64,000 bases of DNA. Source: Kryptolebias marmoratus. Lineage: Eukaryota; Chordata; Actinopteri; Cyprinodontiformes; Rivulidae. The DNA lies in contig NC_051435.1 of assembly GCF_001649575.2 (NCBI RefSeq), positions 7,251,513-7,315,512 on the forward strand, in the 5' to 3' direction. Positions 48,000 to 63,614 of this stretch are shown here, piece by piece. The notes below the pieces were generated by a model that was not told the DNA's origin, searched no databases, and saw nothing but the letters and a program-made list of their open reading frames with translations. How positions within the stretch are numbered: position 1 is the stretch's first letter; each line of letters begins with the position of its first letter. Position numbers and translations under genes: made by a program.

Positions 48000-48400
48000 C
48001 TGGGTACCTCAGAGAACAGGACTCTGTTCCCTGGAAGTACCCGCTAACTACCAGCTAACTACCGTTTATGTACTGGCTACCTACCTGGTATGTATCTGAT
48101 ACGTACCTGATACTTCCTGGGTACAGACCTGCTACATGAGGGGTAGTTTCCGGGTTCTTCCAGGGTACAGGTACTTGCCGGGTACGGAGCTGAGTACTTC
48201 CTGGGTGTAGACCTGGTCTGTGCCGGGTGCATACCTGGTACCTCTGGGGGTTGGGCTGTGTTAAGAAGTAACTTCTTCCTGTTCGTCCCGGCTACTTACC
48301 AGGTAAGTACTCGGTACGTACCATTTACAGTACTGAGTACTCACCTGGTACGTACAGAGGCTGTTCTCCATCATGTTCCCTGTAAACACTAAATACTGGA
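48000..48400. repeat. Degenerate GTAC-rich tandem array
   Basis: Dozens of short units such as GGTACGTACC, TACCTGGTA, TACTTCCTGGGTAC and CCGGGTAC recur at 10-25 bp spacing. Many contain self-complementary GTAC. A small patch of the same type lies at 57053-57115. Confidence 0.6.
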
Positions 48401-48440
48401 TACTTCTCCAGTACTTATGGTTTATGTATTGGGCTGTATG

Positions 48441-51400
48441 GTGTATTACTAGCCTGATTTCAACAATGATAAAATGGGTCACATGACTCCTGTTTCAGTT
48501 TCATTAAGATGTGTTTAAGTTCAACAGTTTCCTCTTTTTAAAGAACCAAAGGAAGCCTCGTCACTTTTAAACTGTTTATGTTATGTAGTTTGTTAAAGGT
48601 TAGACTGTAATATAAATATTCAGATCAAATTCTCTACATTGTTAGAGTAAATCGTTCCTGTCGTGACAGAAAACGTCCTAAAAATCTGCTCAGATGTCAG
48701 CAATGTTTCAGAAATCCAGTGATTCTTATGAAATCACAGAAAACGGCTCAGACTGAGCTGGAGCAGAAACTAAAGGACTTTAGATTCAAACTTATTTCAT
48801 TCCTGTAATTTCCACATTTCTGGTGCTTGTTCTGTATTTATTGTTACAGGTTTCTGCAGAGCTTCAGGAGCTGTTTATTGTTTTTGTTTTATTTTAATTT
48901 AACGCCACAGCAGCTCAGCTGGTCAGTTTTCTACTTTCCAAATTAGTTTGAAACAAATTCAGAGAGACGTGAAAATAAGTCATTACATTTTCCAGATAGG
49001 ATTAAAGTTACTGCCACAGTGATTGTTTTCTTTGCAGAATAATTAGGAAAAAAAAAAGGGAACTGCCTTTTGGTTAAATAAATATATGAAATAGTTGTCT
49101 GGGAGCAAAGAAATGTAAAGTTTTATCTGTATTTAATGAGCTGCAGCTTGTTAAATGTGTTTTTTGTTATTGTTGTAACATTTCATGGAGGTTTTGCACT
49201 TGAATGATGTTAAAGGTGATTATTTTTCTAACCAAGTTGTTATTTTTGTAACTTCACGCCTTTATAGAAAGATTATATTAAAAACACGCAGTCGTGGAAT
49301 GGATGTTTATTTAAAAACTAAAAGGGGGCAATAAACTGGTTTTGATTCTGGGAATGTTTTCTGATAGATTTTTTTCTGCAACAACAACCGTCGATGAGCA
49401 GAAAGAGAAATAAACTCCTGGATTCGAACATTAATGAGGCTCTAACTGGGTTTCAGATTAATCTGTGGGAGCAAGTTAAAGTGTTTGTTTGACTCAAAAC
49501 ACCTGTTTAAAGATCTGATAAAACCACATTAATGCACTGAAACACACTGGTTGTGTGTCGTCTTGTCTGAATTTAGACATTAAGATGTTTGCTTATAAAA
49601 TAAATGTACGTTAAAGTGCCATCTTTTAAAACTGATTGTGCACATAAATAATACCAGAGCTGGTTTATATACAGGACTCAGAAATATCAAAATGGTAGCA
49701 CTGAAACCTGTTTATTTCTCTGTATTTTCACCAAATTATCATTTTTTTTTAAAATGTAACACTATCATTTCAGTCTTGTCCTGAAGTTTTACACGTTTTA
49801 TTGTCTTCAGAGTTAGAATTGAGCGAAACTTCGAAACATCAGAAAGCAGATTTTTATACAAATTAAATCCCTCTAATGGGGATTTTTCCTCCCCACACCA
49901 AACATGTTAATCTGTGCAGGTAAAAAAATTTGTTTAATAAATATTCTATCCTCGTTTTTCAGCCTTATTGTCTCCAAATTCTAACCATATTTAAATGCTG
50001 ATCATGTCTGTTAGAACTGAGTTTCTCTAGTGTCAGGCTTCTCATCTTTTACTTTATCTTTATCATTATTAACTCTAGATATTTTTATTGAACTGTAACA
50101 TAATTCCAGCACCTGAGGAAAAAGCAGAATAATATTCAAGTAAAAACCAGCTGAAATCATTGTTCAATTTATTGAGTAATGACACAAAATGACCACAAGA
50201 TGGAGCCAATGTGCTGTGAAGTCTGCAATCGGTTCAATAGAAAAATAAAATATTCCACACATTTACAACAAAAACACGTCATGAAATCAAACAGTGAAGT
50301 CCAGGGGTCTGCTGTGAGTCTTTATAGCACAAAGAAATCACTTTTTTGCTTCTGCTGCTGTTTTTAATTGCACCTATGCTGCTGAAATAATCTGATTTAA
50401 AAGCTCTCCACACTGAAAGAGTCCCTGAATCCTGCTGGATGTTACTCCTGCGTGTGGAGTTTGTCCACAGATCAACAGGATCAGGTGTCTCTGAGTGTTT
50501 ATTTGTTTCCAGTGATGCACCTGAAGACACATTCACATCAGATTAGTGTCTGTGTGATCACATGAGGAGTGAATTCAGTCCAGCGTGGAACGTTTGGTGT
50601 CACCTGAACATGTCCAGATCATAAACCTTTTCCTGATCCTCAGACTGCAGCGCCAATGATTGACCCAGTAAATAAACACTTTGTACTGGCTCAGAAATTC
50701 AGAGAAACGATGGAAGCTCAGATTGTTTAAAAAATACCAACGCTGCTGGCTGGTGTTTTGGGGGAAAAAAAGAAGCTGAACAAAAATCTGCTTTTAGTTC
50801 AGGAGGAAACAGAAACAAATGATGCATCCTTTAAAGCCAGAGTTAAACATGATGATCACTGAAGAGATACTGAGAACTGCAGGAAATTTCAGGTTTATTT
50901 GAATATATTTGCAACAGGAGATGCTGTGTTTGTGTCCATCCACCATTTTATCCTGGAGCCAAATACAGACATCAGGGTTGTTTTGGTGACACGGGTGGAA
51001 GGCTGTCAGACTTTTCCATCTGGGTGGAGACATCCTTTAGGCTCTCTTTCCGGGGAGAGTTTGAACTACAAACTGACCAACCCCTAAAGGAAAACTTCAC
51101 ACACACACACCCCTCCTTCCAGACCTTCCTCAGCTGTAGGAGAGCGGCTTCATCACGGTGCAAGAACCATCTTCTGTTCAGCTTTCAGGCGCGGTCAGAA
51201 ACTCCGACATTCTGCTGGAAACCAAAGATTTTAGTTGCTTTCTTTGAGGCCTAAAAACACGACACTCCCACCTCCGTGTTTAACACTTAAAACATTCACG
51301 CTAAAATGGAGGATTTAAACATCTCGCCCATTTGTTTGTGCTCTCCTTTTTTCTCGTCAGGACACAGTTTTGTTTTTCCTGTTTGTCATTCAGTGTGTTT

Positions 51401-52395
51401 AATTAATCCTGGGTGTTTTACAGATGCAACCAAAGAAATGAAAAAAGGACAAGTTGCTTGTATCAAAGTACTGTCCGTTCATCGTGTACGCCTGCTGGAT
51501 CTTGTTTATGGTCGCAGTCAGAACAGGAGCAAATCTCAACCTGAACAATATATAAAACATGTAGACACGACGCTTGTTCAGCGCGGGAATCATTTTGATG
51601 TTTGAATGATGCAGACGTCAGTGTTTTGTGGATAGTTAAAAGCAAAGAAAACAATAAAAAAGCCCCTCAGGAAATGATCAGGTGCAAGAACTGGACAATA
51701 AATTAGTGCCTGAAGACAGAGGTCAGTGGGAACAGAGGGGGAGAGCTGCTGCAGGAACGCTTCGATGGTCCGTCTTTGGCAGCACCTGTTCACCTTCATC
51801 CATGTTTTAATGAGAACACAGAGTTCTGTGTGGCGGTCATCAGATGTGACCTCTCCTATCGAGGCGGACTGAACCGAGACAAAAACTGGGATAAGTCTTT
51901 AAGTTACAACTCCGCTGCTGCTGCTCAGATATCTGATTTCAGATCAGCTGCAGAACCACCGGCTGAAATCAGTCGTCCTCAGAGCCGAGCTCAGGTGTCC
52001 AACATGTCTCTGCAGGAAGCAGCAGGTGGGGAAAGAAAACACAAAGTGATTCTCTGCAGCACCAGCATTTAGTGTTGCAACAGTAAAAGGTGTCTTCAGG
52101 CAACGTCTCACTTTTCCTCTCCCTTTGAATGCAGCGTTAGACTCCTGTCGACTGAATATAACCTGAAGGATCTTTATAAACCAGAACTCTGTGCACAAGT
52201 TTGAATTCATTTATCGTTTTCTCTCATTTATATGTAGAAACACCCTGTTAATATTTAGTTCTCTGTCCCGTCAGCCGCTTTTCGTTTCTATCCACATCTT
52301 CTCAGGTGATGCTGGACATCAGACTCTCTTCTTTTGGCAGAATTAGTTGAGTTGATTTAAACTGTTTGGTTTCTTTAAAGCAAAGTCCACAAATT
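48441..52395. other. Intergenic or als2 3' UTR, no gene seen
   Basis: AT-rich with scattered AATAAA. ORFs up to 99 codons (51306-51605) show no domain, motif or splice support. No RNA gene recognised. Confidence 0.4.
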
Positions 52396-52770
52396 TTCAA
52401 CAGAATTGAGGTCAAAGCTTTGGGAAGGACTGAATTATCCAATCAGAAACCAGCTGGGATGTGTTTGGGAATCACTGGAATGCCCAACTATGCCCAGATT
52501 TCAACCATCTAGCTGCTGATTTCAGGCAAAGCTGAAGAATTTGGAGAATTTCTTCATTTTTCCATTCAGCCCCACAGCATGATGCTACCGTCACCATGCT
52601 TGACAGTTGGCGCAGTGTCCTTGGGTTTGAAAACCTCACCTTAACTCTTTCAAAGATACTTCAAGACAGTTATTGTGCCTGAACTCGGTCGTTGACTAAA
52701 AAACGTAGAAAATTGTTTTTTCTTTGTCTGATCTCAAACCAGGACGTTGTTGAGCGACCTCTGAATGTTT
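52396..52770 (-). mobile_element. Second Tc1/mariner family, degraded copy
   Basis: The minus strand over about 52571-52609 reads TVKHGDGSIMLWG, the well-known KHGGGSIMLWG-type stretch of Tc1/mariner transposases. Flanking blocks are full of stops. It is a different family from the MVWGCIS copies. Confidence 0.7.
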
Positions 52771-53144
52771 TATTGGTGAACAAAGATCTCTATGAGTGAA
52801 TCCTTTGAACGTGAGGATCTCTGATGATGTCAGTCAGTCGACCGCAGAAGCATGACTTCATTTCTGTGAAAACAGTCAGCTGAGGACTTCCAGGGAGGAG
52901 AGGAACACATCGATAATTAATCAGAGATCGGACTCTCTGTGGCCTGGTGAGAAACTGTTACTGACGGCATCAGAGACGAGCCGCGAGCCACCAGGAGGAG
53001 GAATTCACACCATCTCTCCTCTGGAGGAGGCCTTCATTCCCATCCGGATGAGGAATGTTGGACTGAGCGCTCCCTAGTTGTTGTTTAAGACCTCAAACAA
53101 CGTTTAAACTCTTCCAAAACTAAAGAATCGCTGGACGCACATCT

Positions 53145-53335
53145 ACAGCTGCTCACCATTTGGAGTCAACCTAATTCAAGATGGCTGCCACAGCTAATTG
53201 ACGTTAGGAAACACAGTAAATGGCTACAACTCAGTCAGTTTTACAGATACTGAGCTAAGGTTTGGTGTGGGGGTAGCTAAGAGTCCAACATATACTCTGA
53301 GCCTAAACTTTTGAAACAGGAGGTGATCTTAGTCT
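53145..53335 (-). mobile_element. CGCC-TIR family, internal fragment
   Basis: GGAGTCAACCTAATTCAAGA, GGCTGCCACAGCTAA, GGCTACAACTCAGTCAG, TTTTACAGATACTGAGC and CATATACTCTGAGC follow the order of the copy at 15.1 kb. No termini. Confidence 0.6.
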
Positions 53336-54185
53336 TTTTGGACATTTTTTTGTATCCTAGTGGCATCCTGATGGATGGACTTCCTGATTTTTAGAAGACT
53401 AGGCTCACATTTAATAGTCTAAATGTTTTGTTTCTCCAGTAAATTAAAATCAATCAGCAGCTAGTCTGGTTCAGGATTTATTTTTGCTCGATTATGATGT
53501 TTTCCTCTCGTCTTTGTACTGTTTTTTTTGTTTTTGTACACTCAATAAGTGACACGCAACTCAGGTTTAGGTCAACATCTTTGTGTTGAATTATCTCCGT
53601 CTGATTCCATTCATTCATTTATTCATGCCACGAGTCAACAGACCTGCTGGATGTTGGTGGTTTCCGGAGTCCTGCTGTCGCCCACATATTCAGTGTGTTT
53701 AGGTGGAGAATAAATGGCGCCTGCATCCGTGTAAATAACAGGAAGAGTGTTTGTGAACGTAAACAAAGACGGTAACGTCATCAGGTTCCTCAGACAGTTC
53801 ACCCAAGCATCCACCCTCTGCCCATCATCCAGGTAGAAGTAAATAAACATGTTTCTGACCCCCACACTCTGTTGTTCACGTGGCGCTAATTAAAGCTCAG
53901 ATCCCATTTAGATCCTGCTGACGGCTGAGCCACACACCACAGTGTTTATACGGCATTTCTGAGGCTCAGCTTCTAACAACAAACTCCTGAATGAAGCTCC
54001 AAACTGATCATGAGTCCCAAAGAAGAAAAGTCCATCAGGTTTACTTTTAGACTCATATTAGGAGCTTCTAGTCTCCAAAGAGACCTTGTAAGAATGAGGA
54101 ATTCTGAAGCACTGAGCCGCATTTATATAACACCTTTTTAACCTCTTCAGGTCCTGCAAAGCACTTTTTTCCTCATTCATTTCCT
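53336..54185. other. Intergenic, no gene seen
   Basis: No coding or RNA feature recognised. Confidence 0.4.
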
Positions 54186-54209
54186 CACACACACACACAC
54201 ACACACCCC
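54186..54209. repeat. (CA)n microsatellite
   Basis: About eleven CA units. Confidence 0.88.
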
Positions 54210-54522
54210 TCCTCGGTTTGGGGCTGGGGGGACACAGGAGGACCCTGTACTCTTGTTGTTTTTTCAGGTGTGGGCACCTGGTGTCTGTCCAGCAACACCC
54301 AGGCTTAAATACATAAAATTATAGAATTAAAAACATTAAAATCTCAGCCTTCAGCAACAAATGAGCTCTACTTTACAGCTCAGGGTTGAAAAAAAAAAAC
54401 GTTGTTCCACGGGCGTTTAGAGACTCTTTGAAGGTTTGTGTTAAACTCGAGGTTAGATTCAGGCTGAGATTTAAGTCCTGCTGAATGAAAGATGTAACAG
54501 CAGCAAAGGAATCTGGGGAAAA

Positions 54523-54525
<3 letters not shown>

Positions 54526-54577
<52 letters not shown>
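54526..54577. repeat. (GT)26 microsatellite
   Basis: Pure GT dinucleotides over 52 bp; inverted partner at 54663. Confidence 0.95.
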
Positions 54578-54578
<1 letters not shown>

Positions 54579-54658
54579 TTTGGCCTACAAAGTGCTGACC
54601 CAGTTTTTCTGCTGTGGGTTGGCATCACCTGCCAACAGCAGAATACTACACAGAGACT

Positions 54659-54662
<4 letters not shown>

Positions 54663-54711
<49 letters not shown>
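54663..54711. repeat. (CA)24 microsatellite
   Basis: Pure CA dinucleotides over 49 bp, 85 bp after the (GT)26 tract, forming a long inverted repeat with it. Confidence 0.95.
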
Positions 54712-54713
<2 letters not shown>

Positions 54714-54719
54714 TGTCTG

Positions 54720-56340
54720 AAGCTGTACAATGATTTCTGTGTGTCACCACACACACACACTCCAAGCCCCTTTCTCTTTTGGTTCTGTGTGAGTCCTTGT
54801 CAGGTGTCGGACTTCAGGAAAAAAGTCATTTCCAGCAAGTTTTTTCCAAAATAAATACTCCAACAGACAAAGCTTTAAGGATCAAAATAGTTAGACGTTG
54901 CTGCGCGTCACTCGGTGATGTTGGCTCTGGTTTGGTTAGCTTCAGTTGTGTGAGTCACACACAATTCAGGTTAAAAGCAGGAATTTTACAGAATAAAGTC
55001 AGATTTCTCTGCAGTGATCCTCCAGGTTTTCAAACAGGTGTGTCAGTGCTTTTCTGTGCATCTGTGCAAACTACGCAGAACTTTCAAATTAAACAGTTTT
55101 ATTACGTATTCAAGTAGACTCATTTGGATAAAAGAAAGATAAACCCCTAAAATTTTGTGCAAAAAAATGTATAAAAAATCCTGCAGTCATCCTGTTATCA
55201 AGCAGTTCTAAAACATTCACATTCAGCACATGATCCTGCTTTGGAAGGAGACACAAAACAAACCTTTTTCTGAGGTGACTCAGAACACAACCCTGTGAAG
55301 ACGTTCAGGGACATGTCGGAGTGAGACTGTGGGGTTTATGCTGGTTTCTTACAAAGATTGGAAGCTGCATCGCTGTTTAGATGTTATAAAACAGCTCTGC
55401 TGGGAGTAAATGACTCGATTTAAAAGCCCGGCTCCTGGAGAGCAAGATGTAAAGGAAATGGTTGATGTTTAAAACTTTTGCACAGTGCTGTACATTATTA
55501 CTTTGTTTATCTGTTGGCTGTAACAGAGAAGCGAGAAGACTTGTAAGGAAGTATTAAGAGCGATGCAGTGAAGCGAGAAAACGAAGCGTGGATGGAGAAG
55601 CTTTCCTCCCAAACATCCATCTTTCCCCTCCTGACACCCACACATGCACAAGGACTGTTTGCTCTGATTCTATGCGTGCACGTGTGTTACATTTACACAC
55701 ATACTGTAAGTGTCTGTAGGTGTGTGTTCTGCCCTCCGCTCCTGGTTCCTGTGCTCTTATGTTTTCAGGCCTCTTTTTGTCAGAGGCTCCTTTGTTCTCG
55801 GTGTGAACGGTCGGGTTCTGCGCCTGAACCCAGCAGGCGAGCTGGACCCACGGGACCACCAGAGGACCCAAACAAAGACCTGCTGCGAGCCTGAAACACC
55901 TGGGACAAGGACCCGACACCAAATACCCAAATCTGTCTCCAGCTGGGGGCCTGAGATGGGTTCGAACAAGGAAAGCTGCTGAACTGACAGAAGGTTTTAA
56001 AGGTTAAATGTCAAACTAAACTGATCATTCATGGTTCTCACTTCATAAAATTATGCACTGAGATACTGGAAAGTTTGAATATTTCAGAGAAGATTTGGTC
56101 ACTGCTGCACCTTTACTTGGTGCTAACAAAGAATGGTTGACTGACAGGAAGTGAAACTCAGTCTGTCGTTGGTTGGATTCTGTGTGTTTCAGCAGGTCGC
56201 TGCTCCGAGCAAAGCTGCAAAGTCCTGTCTGAAAGCTGAGGCGCAGATCTGAGGCTCTGATAGGAGAAAGGCTGGAAGAACAAGGTACCTAACACTCTGG
56301 CACCAAGAACCAGAGTGCATTTCATCCACAGTGGTTTAAA
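54720..56340. other. Intergenic, no gene seen
   Basis: ORFs at 55554-55982 on both strands reach 122 codons and one follows an acceptor-like TTATGTTTTCAG (55757-55768). No family or second exon was found, so no gene is called. Confidence 0.35.
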
Positions 56341-56365
56341 GTGTGTGTGTGTGTGTGTGTGTGTG
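56341..56365. repeat. (GT)n microsatellite
   Basis: Twelve GT units. Confidence 0.9.
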
Positions 56366-57052
56366 GTATCAGATGCATCTTCCAAGAATCTAGAAAACCT
56401 TTCAGAACTCAGAAACTTTACCTTCAGTTCAACTTTACAACACTGAACGTCACTAACTTTTTACTTATTTTCATCATTAACTTTCACCTCCTTTTTTAAA
56501 AATTTTTTTTACTGCCGTGATGATTTTTGTAACAACAATAAAGTCTTCTATGTAATTCAAACAAAGTTGTTTGAATGAGAGAAGATCTTTAAATATTAAA
56601 AATATTTAAATATTCATCGATGATGAAAATAGTCTTTATGTGATTCTTTTTGATCGATTTCTGTATCAATGGCTCCACTTGAGTCACGGTATGTGAATGC
56701 TATTTTGAAGCCACATGCATGCAGGATATGTTTGAGTTTAAAACATGTTCTTGGTTCTCCTCTGCTGGCCGCCTTAAACCCACACTGACTCAGTGACTCA
56801 GTTTGCTGAAAGAACAAACAGTGCCTTCAGCCACAGGGACTGAATTAATCACTTTTCTCTTGTCTGTTTTCATCTCATTATGTTCAGGACTCTGTGCAGA
56901 CAAATATCAGCCTCTCAGTAAACAAATATCTGAGAGACGTATGGGTGCTGGTGCAAATTCTATACTTAAACACGTATTTTATTCTCGTTTTCTTTCTTAC
57001 TTTAAAAACAGCTACATTAGGATGCATCTTGTTATGAGATAAAGTGGCTGGT

Positions 57053-57115
57053 ATGTACCCTGTAAGTACCAGAGAAGTACCTGTTAAGTACCTGGCTGTG
57101 ATATATATTGGTACT
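57053..57115. repeat. Small GTACC-type repeat patch
   Basis: GTACCCTGTAAGTACC, GAAGTACCTG and TTAAGTACCTGG in succession resemble the array at 48.0-48.4 kb. Confidence 0.45.
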
Positions 57116-58255
57116 AAAACTAGACATACTAAGAAAAACACAGTGAAGACGTGAAACTTGTAGTTTTATGTTTATTCAGTCGGTGAGAAGCAATAAGACT
57201 GAATATCATTGCTTGTTGACATGAAATAAACTGAGCTGCATGAGTGTGTGTTTTACTCTGTTAAAATAAAATTAAAAAACACACACACACATGAATCTTT
57301 GTATGAGAGAAGTCCGAGCAAATAAGAAGTCCAGTAAATGAGGAGAAAAAGGGCGAGTTTGTTCCAGATGAAATGAGTCTGAACAACAACCGGGCTTTTT
57401 GTTTTCTTCCACATGTTCGTGTCAAGCTCTCTGACACACAGACATGAAATATTTCCTTCCTTCCTCCCCCTGCCCGCCTGCCTCACCCCGTCTCTCTTTA
57501 CCTGAATTCATCCCTGATGTTTCTGCTTTATTTTGCCAGGTTTAATGAGTGTTTACCCTCTTCTCGCGCTGATTGAACGACATGTTTTTGCTCCACAAGG
57601 TGAGTTTGGACCGTAATTATTGCAGCAGGTTAGAGGGAAAAACACCTAAAATTAGGTCAATTTTTTTCCTCGGATTACAGGAGTTTGATTTGTTTTTAGA
57701 ATGGTAATACCCGAAGAGTCATAGGATTGCATTTAGCCTTTTAAATAATCACTGTTACCTTTATTTGCCTGCCATCCTGCAGAGTTTCTGCAACAGTTGT
57801 GTTTAGATGAGCGGTAAACAGCTTTTCCTCCTCGAATGTTTATGTGTGAGCTCAAAACTCGAGTTTAGACTGAACATTTGGCTTTTCTTTTATTGTTTAT
57901 CTACTGGTTCATCCGTTGTTTAAAGCATGATTTTCACAGGCCTATCAGATGCGTGGCGTCATCACCGGTGAGGTCAAAAATGACGTCTGAGTGTCTTTTC
58001 CTGACTGAAAAACACCCCAAGTTGAAGAAAAGTTGAATAATTTACAAATAGAAAGTCTGACTAACCTGAGACAGGTAACACAAACACCACGAAAGAAGCA
58101 TTTTTTCCAATTTATTAACTATTTTGTTGAAAACACAGCTGGGTTTTTGAGGCAAATTTAAAAACAAAAAGTGTTGCAGTTTTTGTCGTTTTGGTTATTT
58201 TTGCTCCTGCATCTCTCAGGGTTATTTGGGCATACTGTGGTCTCAGACCTTGCAG
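57116..58255. other. Intergenic, no gene seen
   Basis: No recognisable coding exon or RNA gene. Confidence 0.4.
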
Positions 58256-58282
58256 CACACACACACACACACACACACACAC
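58256..58282. repeat. (CA)n microsatellite
   Basis: About thirteen CA units. Confidence 0.9.
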
Positions 58283-58751
58283 TGACAATGGAGCTCCCTG
58301 AGGATGTTAAAGGAGAAGCTTCATATCCAGGTCATGCATTGATGCTTTGCTTTGAAGACAAGAAGACATTTGATCTGTAGCCTCAGTCTCGGCTGACTTC
58401 TGGTGTTTCCAGAAGAATCTGTCTGCTGAAGCTTCGCACAGCTGAACTCAGAGCCCGCAGTCCAGTCATCAGGATGCTGAGGCTGACGGCTTTGGCATTT
58501 TTATTCCCAGCTCAGCTGTTGTTGGGCTGCGAGGCTGGAGTAAAAATCAGCGTTTGCACATTCATGGCTGAACAAAATCAGTCTGCAGACAGGATGATGT
58601 GAGGAGGAAAAATAAATCAAGTTAGAAACAATCTGCGATAAGAGAAGGGAGAAACTCGAACGTCTGGGATTTGAGCCTTTTTTTAAATAATGTGTTGAGT
58701 ATTTATTCTGATCAAGCTGAACTCTTTTTCAAAATAAAAGCCTGGCTTTCC

Positions 58752-59345
58752 TTGAAGGAATGCACGTCGCCTGCCGCCTTTCAGGACAAAGTTTTAAACT
58801 GAGATCACCTTAAATCACGAAGTTGTAGCCGTTTTAGTCAAACCTTGAAAATAATGTTAAGCTCCATCTCATGTTGAGATGTCAAGCTCACAACACACGT
58901 TGGGGATGACTCTCAGCTACTACCACGTCAAATTTTAGATCATAATCTGTAAAACTGACTGAGTTGGAGACATTTTGTGTCAGCTGGATCCAGTGGTTAT
59001 TTCCTGAGAGCTTTAATAAGATCCCTCCAGTGTTTCACGAGTTATTTTGCTAACAGACAGACAAAATTGACTCTAAATAGGAAATGGCAAAATTTTATCT
59101 AAAGACCTGTGTAATCCGTAAGTGCTCAGCAACCACCACTGTAAAATTTTGGTAATATCTGTAAAACTGACTGAATTATATTCATTTTAGGTTGGCTGGC
59201 TGTGGCAGCAATCTTTCATTTTTTCCAAAAGTTAATCAGTTGTAAGCGTACATCCATTAACCACACAGTGGTTTGTGAGATATTTTGCTAACAGACAGAC
59301 AAGCAAAACAACCATCATCGACTGCCTTTGGGCAGCGGGTGATAA
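58752..59345 (+). mobile_element. CGCC-TIR element, reference copy
   Basis: Left end CCTTGAAGGAATGCACGTCG then CCTGCCGCCTTTC; right end CTGCCTTTGGGCAGCGGGTGAT. Internal phrases ATGACTCTCAGCTACTACC, GTAAAACTGACTGAGTT and, twice, TTTTGCTAACAGACAGACAA. The doubled interior suggests a tandem internal duplication. No transposase ORF. Confidence 0.65.
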
Positions 59346-59429
59346 TGTGACTGCTTCAGCCGCTCGGCCCGCTCGTCTCTCCTCCGGTGGAGTTCGGCTG
59401 TCCCTGTCCAGGTCGTAGCCTCTGATGCT

Positions 59430-59442
59430 GTTGCTAGGCAAC
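59430..59442. promoter_or_regulatory. Candidate RFX X-box, third site
   Basis: GTTGCTAGGCAAC, one mismatch from a perfect inverted X-box, lies in a GC-richer patch (59330-59560) that ends with a donor-like CACC|GTGAGT at 59562. It could be an isolated noncoding first exon, but no downstream exon was found. Confidence 0.35.
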
Positions 59443-60140
59443 CGCACCGCTCTCCTCCTCTGTCAGCATCCAGAGCGCTCCGGTTGTCAGATGGAGTGAG
59501 TGAGTGATGTAAGTGAGCCGCAAACCGGCACAAATCACATCAGATGAAGTGACTGTTCACCGTGAGTTTGACTTGACTGTTTATAATTCGCTGTTGTTGT
59601 TGTTGTTGTTTTATGTGGTCAGACTGTAGGCTGTTGTTTGCAATTCGTCTAAGGACAAAAAGGGAAGTTTTTCCTTGGTAACAGGGACAAACAAGGCTGT
59701 AATCAGCATCAAAAGTGACTCTGAATGGAAAATATATGACCTGAGATAGATGTTTACTAAACTTCTGTTTATAAAATAGAAAAGACCATGGATCACTTTT
59801 ACCCTTCAGTGGTTCAAATATCGTTATCCTTGCTACCTGTTTTGAACTTAAGGAATGACTTTGATGGACTAAATCTTCAGCCATAAACTTTGACTAACAA
59901 CAGCAACATCCCTGGATTACAGTTGAGGGTGTTAAAAACAAAAAAACTTGTTAAACTCTTGTGTATTTATATTCAAAATACAGTCATTGATTTGGGATAA
60001 CACAATGACGTACAAGCTGCATGCCAAAATACTTCAGACCATTGTTGTGTTTTTGTTTGAATAGTTCTGTGTTTCTTGTTTGGATGTAAATAAAAAAATA
60101 AGGAACAAGCATTAAAAACTGCTTGTCCTCATGTACATTT

Positions 60141-60600
60141 GTCTATACCGTTAGCAAAACACAGCCCTAATTCCAAAAGACCTGGGGCGTTGCGTAAAAT
60201 AGAAATAAAAACAGAACGCAGTGATTTCCAAATCTCATTAACCCCCTTTGGGGAAAAAATAAGGAAGAAAATAAGGAAGTTTTAATTATTATGGCAGAAA
60301 CACCTGCCTCTCTGATGGTATGGGGGTGCATTAGTGCCTCTCAAACTGATGCAGAGAAGTGTATACAGGTTTTAGAACAACACAAGCTCCGGTTCAGCTA
60401 AAAATCCAGCAATGGAACAACATTATCTTAAAATAGCTGCTCTCCTCAGTTTCTAGATGTTTACAGACTGTTAACAAAAGAACACAGAAAAAAACATGAC
60501 CCTGTTTCAACTTTTATCAATCTGATTCTGATGTGTTTATTATGTTCCATTGTGAATAAAATGTTGGTTTAGGACACCTGTAAATGGTTGCATTCTGTTT
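60141..60600 (+). mobile_element. Degraded Tc1/mariner-like transposon, copy 3
   Basis: On the plus strand about 60303-60397 reads PASLMVWGCISAS and, in the same frame, KCIQVLEQHKL, the same modules as the copies at 1-545 and 1811-2720. The surrounding coding part is deleted or broken. Confidence 0.72.
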
Positions 60601-60939
60601 TTTTACACAACTGGAGCTGTTATTGTTGACCTTAAAGATAATCTTAAATATTTTTTCATAGATTCAATCATTAATTTAAGTATTATTAAAGATAATTAAT
60701 TTTCAGTTGCTGGCGCGCGCCACCAGCCAGGTGTATGAAAAAAGAATTTGAATCGCCCCATACTACTTCCTGTAGAGCCCTTCACAATAAAAGCTTTGCC
60801 TAATTGTTTGAGTTTCAACAGTTGTAAATACAAATTTACAATGGAAATTAGTTTCCCGCGCCATGTAACGACCTACTTGTCGTTTATCGTGTTTTTTATC
60901 GACCAACTACGCTTTCTTTAGGGTCCGTGTTGTTAGAAA

Positions 60940-63613
<2,674 letters not shown>

Positions 63614-63614
63614 T

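Noticed and set aside
50179..50367. Cys-containing 62-codon ORF as a zinc-finger exon
   Set aside because: Spacing (CCEVC ... HLQQKH) is only loosely C2H2-like, there is no linker or second finger, and there is no splice context.
55554..55982. ORFs on both strands after an acceptor-like site
   Set aside because: No recognisable family, no partner exon and both strands equally open, so chance is likely.
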